Below are positions 47,472-56,586 of a stretch of 64,000 nucleotides of DNA, in pieces. Each line of letters begins with the position of its first letter. Positions within the stretch are counted from its first letter, which is position 1. The DNA is from GCA-020356105 sp964347475. GTDB taxonomy: Bacteria > Pseudomonadota > Alphaproteobacteria > UBA8366 > JADFVY01. The stretch is taken from NCBI GenBank assembly GCA_964347475.1, contig CAYFYY010000014.1, positions 1 to 64,000 on the forward strand, written 5' to 3'. The position numbers were made by a program, and so were the translations under genes. A model generated the notes under the pieces. The model made no database searches and had not been told where the DNA came from. It worked only from the letters and a program-made list of their open reading frames with translations.

Positions 47472-47965
47472 GCGGCTCCCTGGTCTTCATCTGGATGCTT
47501 GCCGCAGTCCTCGCCGGGACCGCGATGTCGCGCCGTGACGGCAGCCTGGCGGATGGCGCCCTGTATGGCGCGGACCAACTGGTTCGCCTGCTACCCCGCC
47601 TGGTCGTGGCGCTGACGGCGGCGGGGTTCATCGCGCCGCTGATTCCCGGAGATGAAGTCGGGCGCTGGCTCGGCACTGACAGCGGTGCGCTCGGCATCGC
47701 GATTGCGGCCTTTGCCGGACTGCTGATCCCGTCGGGGCCGGTGGTGACGTTCTCGCTCGCCGCCGTCCTGTTCCACGCCGGAGCGGGAACGCCGCAAATG
47801 GTCGCTTTCGTCACCTCCTGGTCGGTCTTCGCTCTGCACAGGATCACGATTTACGAGATCCCGATGCTGGGCTGGCGCTTTCTCTCCGTCCGGTTGCTGT
47901 CGGTCCTGCCGCTGCCGCTCATCGCCGGCTTTGCCGCCGGTGCCGTGCATCACGCCGTGGCATAA
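47468..47965 (+). CDS. Half-size permease, second of a pair
   Basis: A 165-residue inner-membrane protein resembling its upstream neighbour along most of its length: LLPRLVVALTAAGFIAPLIP, GLLIPSGPVVTFSLAAVL and WSVFALHRITIYEIPMLG align with the corresponding stretches of the first protein. The two are thus tandem homologous halves of a transporter, as in ArsP-type permeases where the repeats are fused. The start overlaps the end of the first gene. Confidence 0.72.
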   Translation: MSGSLVFIWMLAAVLAGTAMSRRDGSLADGALYGADQLVRLLPRLVVALTAAGFIAPLIPGDEVGRWLGTDSGALGIAIAAFAGLLIPSGPVVTFSLAAVLFHAGAGTPQMVAFVTSWSVFALHRITIYEIPMLGWRFLSVRLLSVLPLPLIAGFAAGAVHHAVA

Positions 47966-48175
47966 GCGGTGAATTTGGAGCCCATGTCGCTATTGTCTTG
48001 GTGAGCAAGTCCCTGTTGTAGTTTGATAACTGGCGAACAATGCAGCATTGGCGCCGACGTGCCGGAGGCAGAAGGGCAGCGCCGCGTGCGTTTTCCTCGA
48101 TCCGGTCCGCTGGACGCCACGCAAGCGTCCGCCCGCACGAACGGGCGGGGCGAACGGGAAACGGGAGGAACGGAC

Positions 48176-49207
48176 ATGCCCAGATACGATCTGGCGTTCA
48201 TTGCCGCTTTCGTGGCCGTGGCAATCCTGCCATGGGGCCCCGCGAAGGCGGAGTCGGTAGAGGAATTCTATTCCGGAAGAACGGTCGAGCTCTATATCGG
48301 CTACAGCCCGGGCGGCGGTTACGATACCTATGCGCGGACGATCGCGCGGCATCTTGCCAAGCACATCCCCGGCAATCCGACGATCGTGCCCAAGAACATG
48401 AAGGGCGCCGGCAGCCTGAAGCTGACCAATTACATGTACAACGTCGCCGCCAAGGACGGCAGCGTCATCGCCACCGTCGGCCGCGGCATGGCGATGGAAC
48501 CGCTGCTCGGCGGCAAGGGCATCCAGTTCGACCCGCAGAAGTTCAACTGGATCGGCAGCGCCAATAACGAGGTGAGCATCTGCGGTGCGTGGCACGAGAC
48601 CGGGATCAAGACCTGGGAGGACGTGCTGTCCAAGGAGCTGATCGTCGGCGGCACCGGGTCGGGTGCCGACACCGATACCTTTCCGCTCCTGCTCAAGAAC
48701 ATGTTCGGCGCCAAGCTGAAACTTATCTCCGGCTATCCGGGCGGCAACGACATCCTGCTGGCCATGGAACGCGGCGAGGTCGGCGGTCGCTGCGGCTGGT
48801 CGTGGTCGAGCGTGAAGGCCAAGAAGCGCGACTGGGTCCGGGACGGCAAGGTCAACGTCCTCCTGCAGATGTCGGTGGCAAAGCACCCGGACCTGCCCGG
48901 CGTACCGCTGGTCATGGACCTCGCGAAGACCAACGAGGACAAGCAGGTCCTGAAGCTGATCTTCGCGCGCCAGGTCATGGGACGGCCGTATCTTGCGCCG
49001 CCCGAGGTTCCGGCGGAGCGGGTCAAAGCGCTGCGCCGGGCGTTCGAGGCCACCCTTCAGGATCCTGAGTTCCTGGCCGAAGCGGAAAAGGCCAAGCTGG
49101 AAATCAACCTGGTGACCGGGGCAGAGATCGAGGAACTTCTGACGGAAATCTACGCTGCGCCGAAGGAGATCGCCGAAAAGGCGACCCAGGCGGCGCAGGC
49201 CCGCTAG
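48176..49207 (+). CDS. tctC: TctC/Bug-family substrate-binding protein
   Basis: A 343-residue periplasmic binding protein for tripartite tricarboxylate carriers. The signal peptide ends near PAKAES (about 25). YIGYSPGGGYDTYARTIARH and NPTIVPKNMKGAGSLKLTNY are the Bug signatures that line the carboxylate pocket. Start ATG follows GGGAGGAA. It lies in the ubiD direction with a 210-base gap and is followed by two dehydrogenase genes. Which membrane subunits it serves is uncertain; the fused TctAB at 38.5 kb or the TctAB at 54.6-56.5 kb are candidates. Confidence 0.9.
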   Translation: MPRYDLAFIAAFVAVAILPWGPAKAESVEEFYSGRTVELYIGYSPGGGYDTYARTIARHLAKHIPGNPTIVPKNMKGAGSLKLTNYMYNVAAKDGSVIATVGRGMAMEPLLGGKGIQFDPQKFNWIGSANNEVSICGAWHETGIKTWEDVLSKELIVGGTGSGADTDTFPLLLKNMFGAKLKLISGYPGGNDILLAMERGEVGGRCGWSWSSVKAKKRDWVRDGKVNVLLQMSVAKHPDLPGVPLVMDLAKTNEDKQVLKLIFARQVMGRPYLAPPEVPAERVKALRRAFEATLQDPEFLAEAEKAKLEINLVTGAEIEELLTEIYAAPKEIAEKATQAAQAR

Positions 49208-49363
49208 CCGCGGGACATAACAACACGGGTGCGGCGGCGCTGCTGCGTCGAACCGTGGCCCGCCGGACGATGGGAGGACGTCCGGGCACTGTCAGCCCGG
49301 TATTCCGGTTTCATGCGAAGTCGGGATCCGGGCGGTTTATTTGCGCGGGAGGAACGGGGCGAT

Positions 49364-50224
49364 ATGAAGGTTTCGGTTATCGGGGCCGGCGCAATGGGGG
49401 CCGCCATGGCCGGGCATCTGGTCCGTGCGGGGCACGACGTCATTGGATTCGATGTGGATCCACAGCGTAAGGAGGCGGTGACACAGGCCGGCGCAGCGTT
49501 CGCCCGCCACCTCGAGGAGGCTGCGGCGGCCGAACTGTTCATCGTCATGGTGGTATCCGATGCGCAGTCGGCGCAGGTCGTGCACGCGCTGTCCGGCCTC
49601 GCTAGCCCGGCCGCATTGATCGCCATCGCCGCGACCAATCATCCCGATACCATGACCGGGCTCGCCAGCACCGCGGCAGAACATGGCCTCCGACTGATCG
49701 ATGCCCCGGTCTGCTTCGGACTGCAGGGAGCCCTCGACGGCGAACTGGTGAGTCTGTGCGGGGGTGGCGAAGCGGACGTCGATTTCGCCCGCCCGGTCCT
49801 TATGGCCTACAGTCGCGAGGTCTATCACGTCGGGCCCCTGGGCGCCGGGCAACTCGCCAAGGCCTGCAACAACATGCTGCACTGGGCCGCCTGCGTCGCC
49901 AATTTCGAGGTGCTGCTCCTGGCCAAACGGTTCGGGGTCGATGCCCAGCGCATGCGCGAGATTCTGCTCGACTGCCCGGGCCAGAACGGCACGCTCGCGC
50001 GCTGGGATTCGACCCGCTTCACCTGGCCGGAGAAGGACATGGATATCGTTCTCGACTTGGCCCAGACAGGCGGGCTGAAGCTGCCGCTGTTCGGCCAGAT
50101 CGATCAGCTCGTCAAGCTGCTCGGCCCGCAGCAGGTCAAGGATTTGCTGTACGGGGATGAGACGACCTATCTCGGCGAGACCGTCGGTCCGCTGTCGCGG
50201 GATGCCGGCGGACTCGGGTCCTGA
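49364..50224 (+). CDS. 3-hydroxyisobutyrate-dehydrogenase-like enzyme, copy 1
   Basis: A 286-residue NAD(P)-dependent beta-hydroxyacid dehydrogenase. The nucleotide motif is IGAGAMGAAMAGHLVRAGHDV; the catalytic Lys lies in PLGAGQLAKACNN and the substrate loop in IDAPVCFGLQGALDGELVSL. Family members oxidise 3-hydroxyisobutyrate, tartronate or related hydroxyacids. The ATG at 49364 follows GGGAGGAAC. A second enzyme of the same family begins seven bases after the stop, which suggests two subunits or two successive oxidations. Confidence 0.9.
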   Translation: MKVSVIGAGAMGAAMAGHLVRAGHDVIGFDVDPQRKEAVTQAGAAFARHLEEAAAAELFIVMVVSDAQSAQVVHALSGLASPAALIAIAATNHPDTMTGLASTAAEHGLRLIDAPVCFGLQGALDGELVSLCGGGEADVDFARPVLMAYSREVYHVGPLGAGQLAKACNNMLHWAACVANFEVLLLAKRFGVDAQRMREILLDCPGQNGTLARWDSTRFTWPEKDMDIVLDLAQTGGLKLPLFGQIDQLVKLLGPQQVKDLLYGDETTYLGETVGPLSRDAGGLGS

Positions 50225-50231
50225 TCGCGCC

Positions 50232-51077
50232 ATGGCCCAGGACCTTTCGCCGGAGGTTGCCCGTACGGCGGGGGTGATCGGCCTCGGCGCCATGGGAGCA
50301 CCAATGGCGCGGCACCTGGTGCGGGCCGGATTCCGGGTCAGCGGCTACGACCCGGACCGTGCGGCACGGCGCCGCGTGGCGGACATGGTGACGTGCCTGG
50401 CGAGCCCGGCGGCAGTTGCCGAGAGCGCCGCCCTCACCCTCGTCATCGTGCCGACCGATACCGACGTGCTGGCCGCGTGCAGGGGCAATGACGGCCTGTT
50501 CGCCGCCGACGGCACCGGCCGGATCGTGGCGATCTGCAGCTCGGTGCGACCCGACACCGTCCGTGCTTTGGAGCAACCGGCCGGTCGCGCCGGGTTCGAT
50601 CTGCTCGACCTGCCGCTGACCAAGGGGGTGCGGGCCGCCGAGGCCGGCACGATAACGCTGCTCGCGGGCGGGGATGCGGAAATCCTGCGGCGGGCGATCC
50701 CGTTCCTCACGTGCTTTTCGGCGGGGATCCACCATGTCGGCGGGCTCGGCGCCGGCCAGGTCGCCAAGACCGTGAACAATCTGCTGTTGTGGTCGGGCAT
50801 GGTCGCCGTGGCGGAGGCGTTGCGCCTGGGGGCACGGCTCGGCACGGACCCTGCCGTGTTGCGTGAGGCGATGCAGGACTGCAGTGCCGACAGCTGGGTG
50901 CTGCGCGAGTTCGACCGAATCGTGCCGACCTGGCCGGCCAAGGACATGGAGAACGCCCTCGCCACGGCCGCGGCGGCGGGCATCGACCTGCCGCTCATGG
51001 CCGTGGTGGCAGCGCAGGTCGGGGCGTACGACAGAAACGTGCTGAACCGCATCCTGGCGGGAGAACACGCTGACTAG
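50232..51077 (+). CDS. 3-hydroxyisobutyrate-dehydrogenase-like enzyme, copy 2
   Basis: A 281-residue relative of the preceding enzyme with GVIGLGAMGAPMARHLVRAG and GGLGAGQVAKTVNN (catalytic Lys). The substrate loop LDLPLTKGVRAAEAGTITLL differs from that of copy 1, so the two probably have different substrates. They share a fold and gene order, suggesting an old duplication. It is followed after 15 bases by the thiamine-diphosphate enzyme. Confidence 0.9.
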   Translation: MAQDLSPEVARTAGVIGLGAMGAPMARHLVRAGFRVSGYDPDRAARRRVADMVTCLASPAAVAESAALTLVIVPTDTDVLAACRGNDGLFAADGTGRIVAICSSVRPDTVRALEQPAGRAGFDLLDLPLTKGVRAAEAGTITLLAGGDAEILRRAIPFLTCFSAGIHHVGGLGAGQVAKTVNNLLLWSGMVAVAEALRLGARLGTDPAVLREAMQDCSADSWVLREFDRIVPTWPAKDMENALATAAAAGIDLPLMAVVAAQVGAYDRNVLNRILAGEHAD

Positions 51078-51092
51078 CAGAGGGACGAGGCA

Positions 51093-52832
51093 ATGGCAGA
51101 CAGAGGCTGGCAATCCGACATCATCGTCGACATGATCAAGCGATACGGGTTCGAGTACATCACGCTCAACCCGGGCGCCAGCTTCCGCGGGCTGCACGAT
51201 TCGCTCGTCAACTACGGCAACAACGAGCCGCCCCTCCTGTTGTGCCAGCACGAGGAGACCGCGGTGCAGATGGCGCACGGCTATGCCAAGGCAACCGGGC
51301 GGCCGATGATCGCGATCGTCCACAACCTGGTCGGGCTTTTGCACTCCAACCTTGCCATCTACTATGCCTATGCCGACCGCGCCCCGGTCTTCATCATCGG
51401 TGCCACCGGCCCAATGGACGAAGCCAAGCGCCGGCCGCACATCGACTGGAGCCACAGCGCGCTGGTCCAGGGCGAGGCCGTGCGCCACTATGTGAAATGG
51501 GACTACCAGCCGCATGCCATCGACGGCGTTCCCGAATCCTTTGCGCGCGCCTACTCGATCATGACGACCCGGCCGCAGGGTCCGATCTACATGTGCTACG
51601 ATGCGATGCTGCAGGAAGCGCCGCTGACACGCGACGTGCCGCTGCCCCCGCCCGGCGCGGCGGCGACGCCGGCTCCGATGGCGCCCGACCCGGCCGCGCT
51701 GCAGGCCATCGCCGACAAGCTGCTGGCCGCCGACAACCCGGTCCTGCTGGCCCAGTATGTCGGCCGCCAGGAGGGCGGCTTCGAAAACATGGTGGCGCTT
51801 GCCGAAGCGGTTGGCGCGCCGGTCTGGGACATCAACAGCGCGCTCAACTTTCCAAGCCGCCATCCGCTCAATTTGAGCATGGATGACGACGTGCTGCGCA
51901 AGGCGGACCTGATCGTCGGGCTCGACGTGGTCGACTGGGAGAAACCGACCCATTCGCTAGACAGCACCAACCGCGTGGTCACGCCTTTGGTGCCGGAAAC
52001 CTGCGATTGGGTCGAGATCGGCTATGCCGAGATCGGCATGAGCAAGTGGTCGTTCGACTATGGCCGCATGCAGCCCTGTTCGGTGCGGGCCCTCGGCGAT
52101 CCGCTGCTGGCGATTCCCGAGCTTGCGCGCCTCTGCCGCGAGCGGATCGCCGGCGACGCGTCGCTCGCCGCCCGCGTTCTCGAGCGCGCGGAGGCCGTCA
52201 CCCGGCGACACGGTGAGTTGCGGGCCCGGTGGCAGGAACAGGCCCGCGCGGACTGGGACGCCTCGCCGATCACCCTGCCGCGCCTCGCCGCCGAGGTGTG
52301 GGAAGTCATAAAGGACGAGGATTGGGTGCTGAGCGCCGGCACGCTGCGCCAATGGGCGCGCAAGTTGTGGGATTTTGACAGGCCGTACCGCCATCCCGGC
52401 AAGTCGCTCGGCACGGCAACGCAGATCGGCATCTCGCTCGGTGTCGCCCTGGCCAACAGGGGCACCGGACGGCTCGTCGTCGACCTCCAGCCGGACGGCG
52501 ACCTGATGTTCGACGCCGGTGCGTTGTGGGTGGCAGCCAAGCACGAAATCCCGATGCTGGTGGTGATGTTCAACAATCGCGCCTATTACAACGACTGGGA
52601 GCACCAGATCCGCATGGCGCGGCAACGCAGGACCGACGTCGAAAAGGCCCATATCGGCATGGACCTCTACGGCCCGGATCCCGATTTCGCCGGCCTCGCG
52701 CGGGCCATGGGCTGCCACGGCGAGGGCCCGATCGAGGATCCCGCGCTGATCGGTCCGGCGCTGCGCCGTGCTCTGGCCGAGGTCAAGAAAGGCCGCCTCG
52801 CGCTCGTCGACACGATCACCTGCCACCGGTGA
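51093..52832 (+). CDS. Thiamine-diphosphate-dependent enzyme, acetolactate-synthase family
   Basis: A 579-residue enzyme with three domains. The pyrimidine domain contains the activating Glu in CQHEETAVQMAHGYAKATG; the pyrophosphate domain contains PDGDLMFDAGALW and MLVVMFNN, the metal-diphosphate motif. Relatives include benzoylformate decarboxylase, acetolactate synthase and oxalyl-CoA decarboxylase, so a 2-keto acid is the likely substrate. As the last gene of the forward operon it may decarboxylate or ligate the keto acid released upstream by the dehydrogenases. Confidence 0.9.
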   Translation: MADRGWQSDIIVDMIKRYGFEYITLNPGASFRGLHDSLVNYGNNEPPLLLCQHEETAVQMAHGYAKATGRPMIAIVHNLVGLLHSNLAIYYAYADRAPVFIIGATGPMDEAKRRPHIDWSHSALVQGEAVRHYVKWDYQPHAIDGVPESFARAYSIMTTRPQGPIYMCYDAMLQEAPLTRDVPLPPPGAAATPAPMAPDPAALQAIADKLLAADNPVLLAQYVGRQEGGFENMVALAEAVGAPVWDINSALNFPSRHPLNLSMDDDVLRKADLIVGLDVVDWEKPTHSLDSTNRVVTPLVPETCDWVEIGYAEIGMSKWSFDYGRMQPCSVRALGDPLLAIPELARLCRERIAGDASLAARVLERAEAVTRRHGELRARWQEQARADWDASPITLPRLAAEVWEVIKDEDWVLSAGTLRQWARKLWDFDRPYRHPGKSLGTATQIGISLGVALANRGTGRLVVDLQPDGDLMFDAGALWVAAKHEIPMLVVMFNNRAYYNDWEHQIRMARQRRTDVEKAHIGMDLYGPDPDFAGLARAMGCHGEGPIEDPALIGPALRRALAEVKKGRLALVDTITCHR

Positions 52833-52875
52833 CGCGGTGAACGACCGCTGCCGGTAACGGATGGGCGACAAGGAA

Positions 52876-52905
52876 ATGCCGGAACCGTATTCACGGTTCC
52901 GGCAT
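52876..52905. terminator. Perfect hairpin, probable bidirectional terminator
   Basis: Arms ATGCCGGAACCGT and ACGGTTCCGGCAT (13 bases, exact) flank ATTC. It is 43 bases after the stop of the TPP-enzyme gene and between it and the convergent TctC-like gene. Confidence 0.75.
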
Positions 52906-53055
52906 CGAGTTCTATGTGTTGCCGAGCGGCGCGGCCGCCCCACCCCCGATGGCGAAAGATCGGCGTGGCGGCACATGCCGAATGCGGCCATGCGGTTCAC
53001 GCGAACCGCTCCGTCCTGGCCCCCGTGAGGGGATCGCTGCCCGCGAAACTGCGGA

Positions 53056-54274
53056 TCAGCCTTCGCAAGCCATGTTTTTCGGCTCGTTGTCCTCGTGGGT
53101 CGGGTCGTATGCGATGTCGCAGACCATGCCCGCCTTCAGCTGGTCGCGGGTTGCCTCGCCGCCGCCGATGGTGATCTGGGTCCGTGAACCTGACACCTTC
53201 GCGTTTATCCTGGTGCCATCGGCGTCGAATGAGATCTTCTTGCCGTCCGGCGAGACGTCGGCGAGGCTGGTCCTGATCTTGCGCAATACGACCTCGGCGT
53301 CCAGCGCGGCGGCGATGATTTCCACCGTGCCCGGGCCCTGGTTCAGCGCGTCCCGGACGACGGCCGCAACATCTTCGCCCCAGGCGGGCTCGATCGGGAT
53401 GCCCAGCCGCTCAGCCTCGGCCAGCAGGCCCGGATCGGACAGCGCCTTCTCATACGCCGCGCGCAGGTCCCCGACCCGCTGTGCAGGCGTTCCGGGAGGC
53501 GCCGCCGTCAGCCGGCCGAGCACCGACATCGCCTGGACAAGGCTGACGATCGCCTTGGCCTTCGGGGTCGTGGCGATGTGCTCGGCCTGGAGGATCGTCG
53601 GCGTATATCCGCCGACCGCCAGGGCGAAGGTACCATGACCGTTATTGACGAAGGTCTGCAGGGAACTCAGCGAGCCCAGCTGCCCCGCGATCTCGCCGCG
53701 CAGCATGGCCTCCTCGCCTTCCTCGCCGTTGAACCCGGGTACGACCTCGATGTTGAGATCCAGGGCCTCGCGCAACAGCTGTGTTTCGGTATAGGATGCC
53801 GATCCGACGCCAGACGTCGCGAATTTCGCCGGCTGGCCGGCCCGCACCAGATCATCGACGTTGCGGGAGCCGCTCTTCGTACTCAGCACCAGCGCGCGCG
53901 GATCGGCCGACGCCTTGCCGATCCACTCGAACTCGAGCAGATCGAAATTCACGCCTTCGCGCTGCAGCAGCTGCGCATAAATCAGGCCGGTGTTGAACGT
54001 CCCGATCGTCAGCCCGTCGCGCGGCGAGGCGGCCAAAAGGTTTGGTGCCTTTGATGTGGCCGCCGCCCGGCACGTTTTGGACCCGGACGGTGGCGCCGAG
54101 ATGTTTTCCAAGATACTTGGCGATCAGCCGGGCATAGGTGTCGTATCCGCCCCCCGGGCTCGTCGCAACGATGTAGGTGATCGTCTTGCCCTTGTAGAAC
54201 TCGCTGGCGTTTGCGGTGCCTGCCGCCGCGATCATCGCGCCCAGCATCAGCATGACTCTTGGCAGATGTCTCAT
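53056..54274 (-). pseudogene. TctC/Bug-like binding protein, frameshifted
   Basis: The first part (from ATG at 54274) has a signal peptide and YIVATSPGGGYDTYARLIAKY, but the frame breaks after GGGHIKGT. The remaining part continues in another frame from NLLAASPRDGLTIGTFNTGL to the stop at 53056. One extra A in AACC (TTT at 54041-54043 on the given strand) explains it; removal gives an open frame of 405 residues. It closely resembles the intact neighbour at 56.6-57.8 kb, including the added C-terminal domain. Either a recent mutation or a sequencing error. Confidence 0.85.
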
Positions 54275-54592
54275 AACAGTCCTTTCTTACCGCTCCAGCG
54301 GATACCGCGGCCCGATTTTCGTATCCTGTTATTGTTCGACCCCGGCTAACCGTTTGTTTTTCCTGGAAAGATTATCTTGTGCCGCAACCCGTATCAGACT
54401 TCGGCGGACCGGCCCTTTCCTGATCTTCCGATTTCATGATCCCGCCACATGTTATTCGCCTCGTTGGTCCGAGGTGCCGGCTTTCGGCAGTCCGCGCACC
54501 CAACACACCGCGGCCGAACGGACCGGCCCGCGGCAGTCTGACGGACAACCTGCTAATTATGGGTTAAGGAGAAAGAGGTAGGGGGTGTGGCG
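54275..54592. other. Intergenic region between tctB and the frameshifted binding-protein gene
   Basis: About 318 bases without a gene. On the minus strand it should contain the promoter of the frameshifted gene; T-rich stretches (CGTTTGTTTTTCC) are present but I see no clear operator or hairpin. Confidence 0.4.
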
Positions 54593-55051
54593 TTAACCGA
54601 ACAGCCAGTCGATCACGAATCCCCCGTGCAGGGGCAGCCGCAGCATCACATCGAAGATGAACCACATGCCGACGAGCCCGCCAGCCGACAGTGCCAGGCT
54701 CAATATCAGCGGCTCGCGCTGCTGCAGGCGCAGGAAGGTGAACAGGGCGACAGGCATCGCATACAGAAAGCCGAGCAGCAGGATTGCGATCATGAACGCA
54801 ACCAGCCAGCAGAACAGGATGCCTGCGGTCCTCAGCTTGCGGCGCTCGTCGTCGGAAAGGCCGCGGCCCGAATCGCGGCGTGCGGCGTCAACCTCGATCG
54901 CCAGCTGGATCGCGCACAGCACGGTCCCCGGGATGCCGATCACGAATGGCAGGAACCGGCCCTCGGCGGGATAGCCGACCGCCATCGCGACCATGCCGGC
55001 GAAGATCGCCAGCATGACAGCGCTCACCAGTATCCGTCCGCTATACGCCAA
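54593..55051 (-). CDS. tctB: Tripartite tricarboxylate transporter small subunit TctB
   Basis: A 152-residue protein with four helices (ILVSAVMLAIFAGMVAMA, FLPFVIGIPGTVLCAIQL, ILFCWLVAFMIAILLLGFLY, LILSLALSAGGLVGMWFIF), matching TctB. I choose TTG at 55051, preceded by AGGAG with eight-base spacing; GTG at 55075 is possible. The start overlaps the end of tctA, usual for this operon. It works with TctA and a periplasmic TctC in organic-acid uptake. Confidence 0.85.
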   Translation of the reverse strand: MAYSGRILVSAVMLAIFAGMVAMAVGYPAEGRFLPFVIGIPGTVLCAIQLAIEVDAARRDSGRGLSDDERRKLRTAGILFCWLVAFMIAILLLGFLYAMPVALFTFLRLQQREPLILSLALSAGGLVGMWFIFDVMLRLPLHGGFVIDWLFG

Positions 55052-56543
55052 TTTCGAGACTCCTGCGTCGACCACGCCGCCACAGGTAGAATGCGATGCT
55101 GCCGCCGATCAACGCGAGGAAGACGAGCGACAGCGGCCGCATCAGAAAGGCGGGTCCCCAGATCGCCATGGCCTGGTGCAGCGAGACTTCGGCAATCGGG
55201 CCGAGCACGAGGCCGATCACGAAGGGCGGCCGTGGCCAGCCGGTCTCCTTGAGCCCGTAGCCCAGCAGCCCGAACAGCAGGATCAGCAGCATGTTCTCCC
55301 AGGCGCCGTGGCTCAGATAGCTGCCCAGGAAGACCAGCACGAACACGTAGGGAATCAGCAGGCCGCCGCGCATGAACGCGAGCAGACCGACCCAGCGTGC
55401 GACGCCGAGGAATATGACGACCGCGAGAACGTTGGCAAGCACGAGCGCCCAGATCAGGGTCCACACGAGGTCCAGGTTCTCGACGATCATGCGCGGACCC
55501 GGCTGGATGCCCAGCATGATCAACGCCCCCAGCAGGATCGCCATGCCCGAACTGCCGGGAACACCGAAGAACAGGGTCGGCAGCAGCGAGCCGCCCTCCT
55601 TGGAGTTGTTGGCGGTTTCCGGCGCGATCACGCCTTCCACCGCGCCCTTTCCGAATCGCTCCGGCGTCTTCGACGACTGCACCGCATGGCCGTAGCAGAT
55701 CCATGACGCGGCATCGCCACCGAGGCCCGGGATCATGCCGATCACCGCGCCGATGATTGAGGTCCGCAACGACAGCCACCAGTGCCGGAAGACGTCGCCA
55801 ATGCCGGCGACGATGTCGCGGATGCTGTAATTGGCGGCGTCCCGGGTCACCGCGGAGACCGAACCCCCCTTGACGCCAAGGGCGATCATCTCCGGCACCG
55901 CGAACATCGCCAGGATCGCCGTGATCAGATCGACACCGTCCCACAGGAACAGCTGGCCGAAGGTGAAGCGCGCGACCCCGGTCTGCGGGTCCATGCCGAC
56001 GAACGCGATCATCAGGCCGAACGCGCCGACGATCATTCCCTTGATCAGGCTGTTTCCGCTGAGCGAGGCGATGAAGGTGATGCCGAGGATCGCGAGCAGG
56101 AAGAACTCCGCCGGGCTGAAGGCAAGCACGACCGGGGCCAGCACCGGGATCAGCACCGCCAGCACGGCGGCTCCGATCACGCCACCCAACCCGGATGCGC
56201 CGAGGCTGGCGCCGAGCGCCCGCCCGGCCTCCCCCTTCTGTGCCATCGGGAAGCCGTCCATGATGGTGGCGGCGTCCGGCCCGGTGCCGGGCACCCCGAA
56301 CAGGATGCTCGGCACCGACCCGCCGGTGTGCACCACCGCATGCATGGCCAGCAGGAACACGGCGCCCGCCGTCATGTCCATGCCGAAGACGAAGGGAATC
56401 AGAAGGACAATCCCCAGCTTGCCCCCGAGTCCCGGCACGGCGCCGAAGAACATGCCGATCGGGATGGCGATGAGGATCAGCCCGATCAGCGTCGGCGACG
56501 TCATCAGCCCGATCAGGCTGGAGAGGACCAGGTCGACCCCCAT
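55041..56543 (-). CDS. tctA: Tripartite tricarboxylate transporter large subunit TctA
   Basis: A 500-residue carrier with about 12 helices. The duplicated signature is present: AVPGLGGKLGIVLLIPFVFG and FGVPGTGPDAATIMDGFPMA in the first half, FFGVPGSSGMAILLGALIML in the second. Start ATG at 56543 follows GAGGAAC. The intact TctC gene is 43 bases upstream and tctB overlaps downstream, so all three subunits are encoded together. Confidence 0.95.
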   Translation of the reverse strand: MGVDLVLSSLIGLMTSPTLIGLILIAIPIGMFFGAVPGLGGKLGIVLLIPFVFGMDMTAGAVFLLAMHAVVHTGGSVPSILFGVPGTGPDAATIMDGFPMAQKGEAGRALGASLGASGLGGVIGAAVLAVLIPVLAPVVLAFSPAEFFLLAILGITFIASLSGNSLIKGMIVGAFGLMIAFVGMDPQTGVARFTFGQLFLWDGVDLITAILAMFAVPEMIALGVKGGSVSAVTRDAANYSIRDIVAGIGDVFRHWWLSLRTSIIGAVIGMIPGLGGDAASWICYGHAVQSSKTPERFGKGAVEGVIAPETANNSKEGGSLLPTLFFGVPGSSGMAILLGALIMLGIQPGPRMIVENLDLVWTLIWALVLANVLAVVIFLGVARWVGLLAFMRGGLLIPYVFVLVFLGSYLSHGAWENMLLILLFGLLGYGLKETGWPRPPFVIGLVLGPIAEVSLHQAMAIWGPAFLMRPLSLVFLALIGGSIAFYLWRRGRRRSLEIGV

Positions 56544-56586
56544 GTCGGACTGTTCCTCGGCCGTAGGTTGTAGTTTCCGCCGTCCG

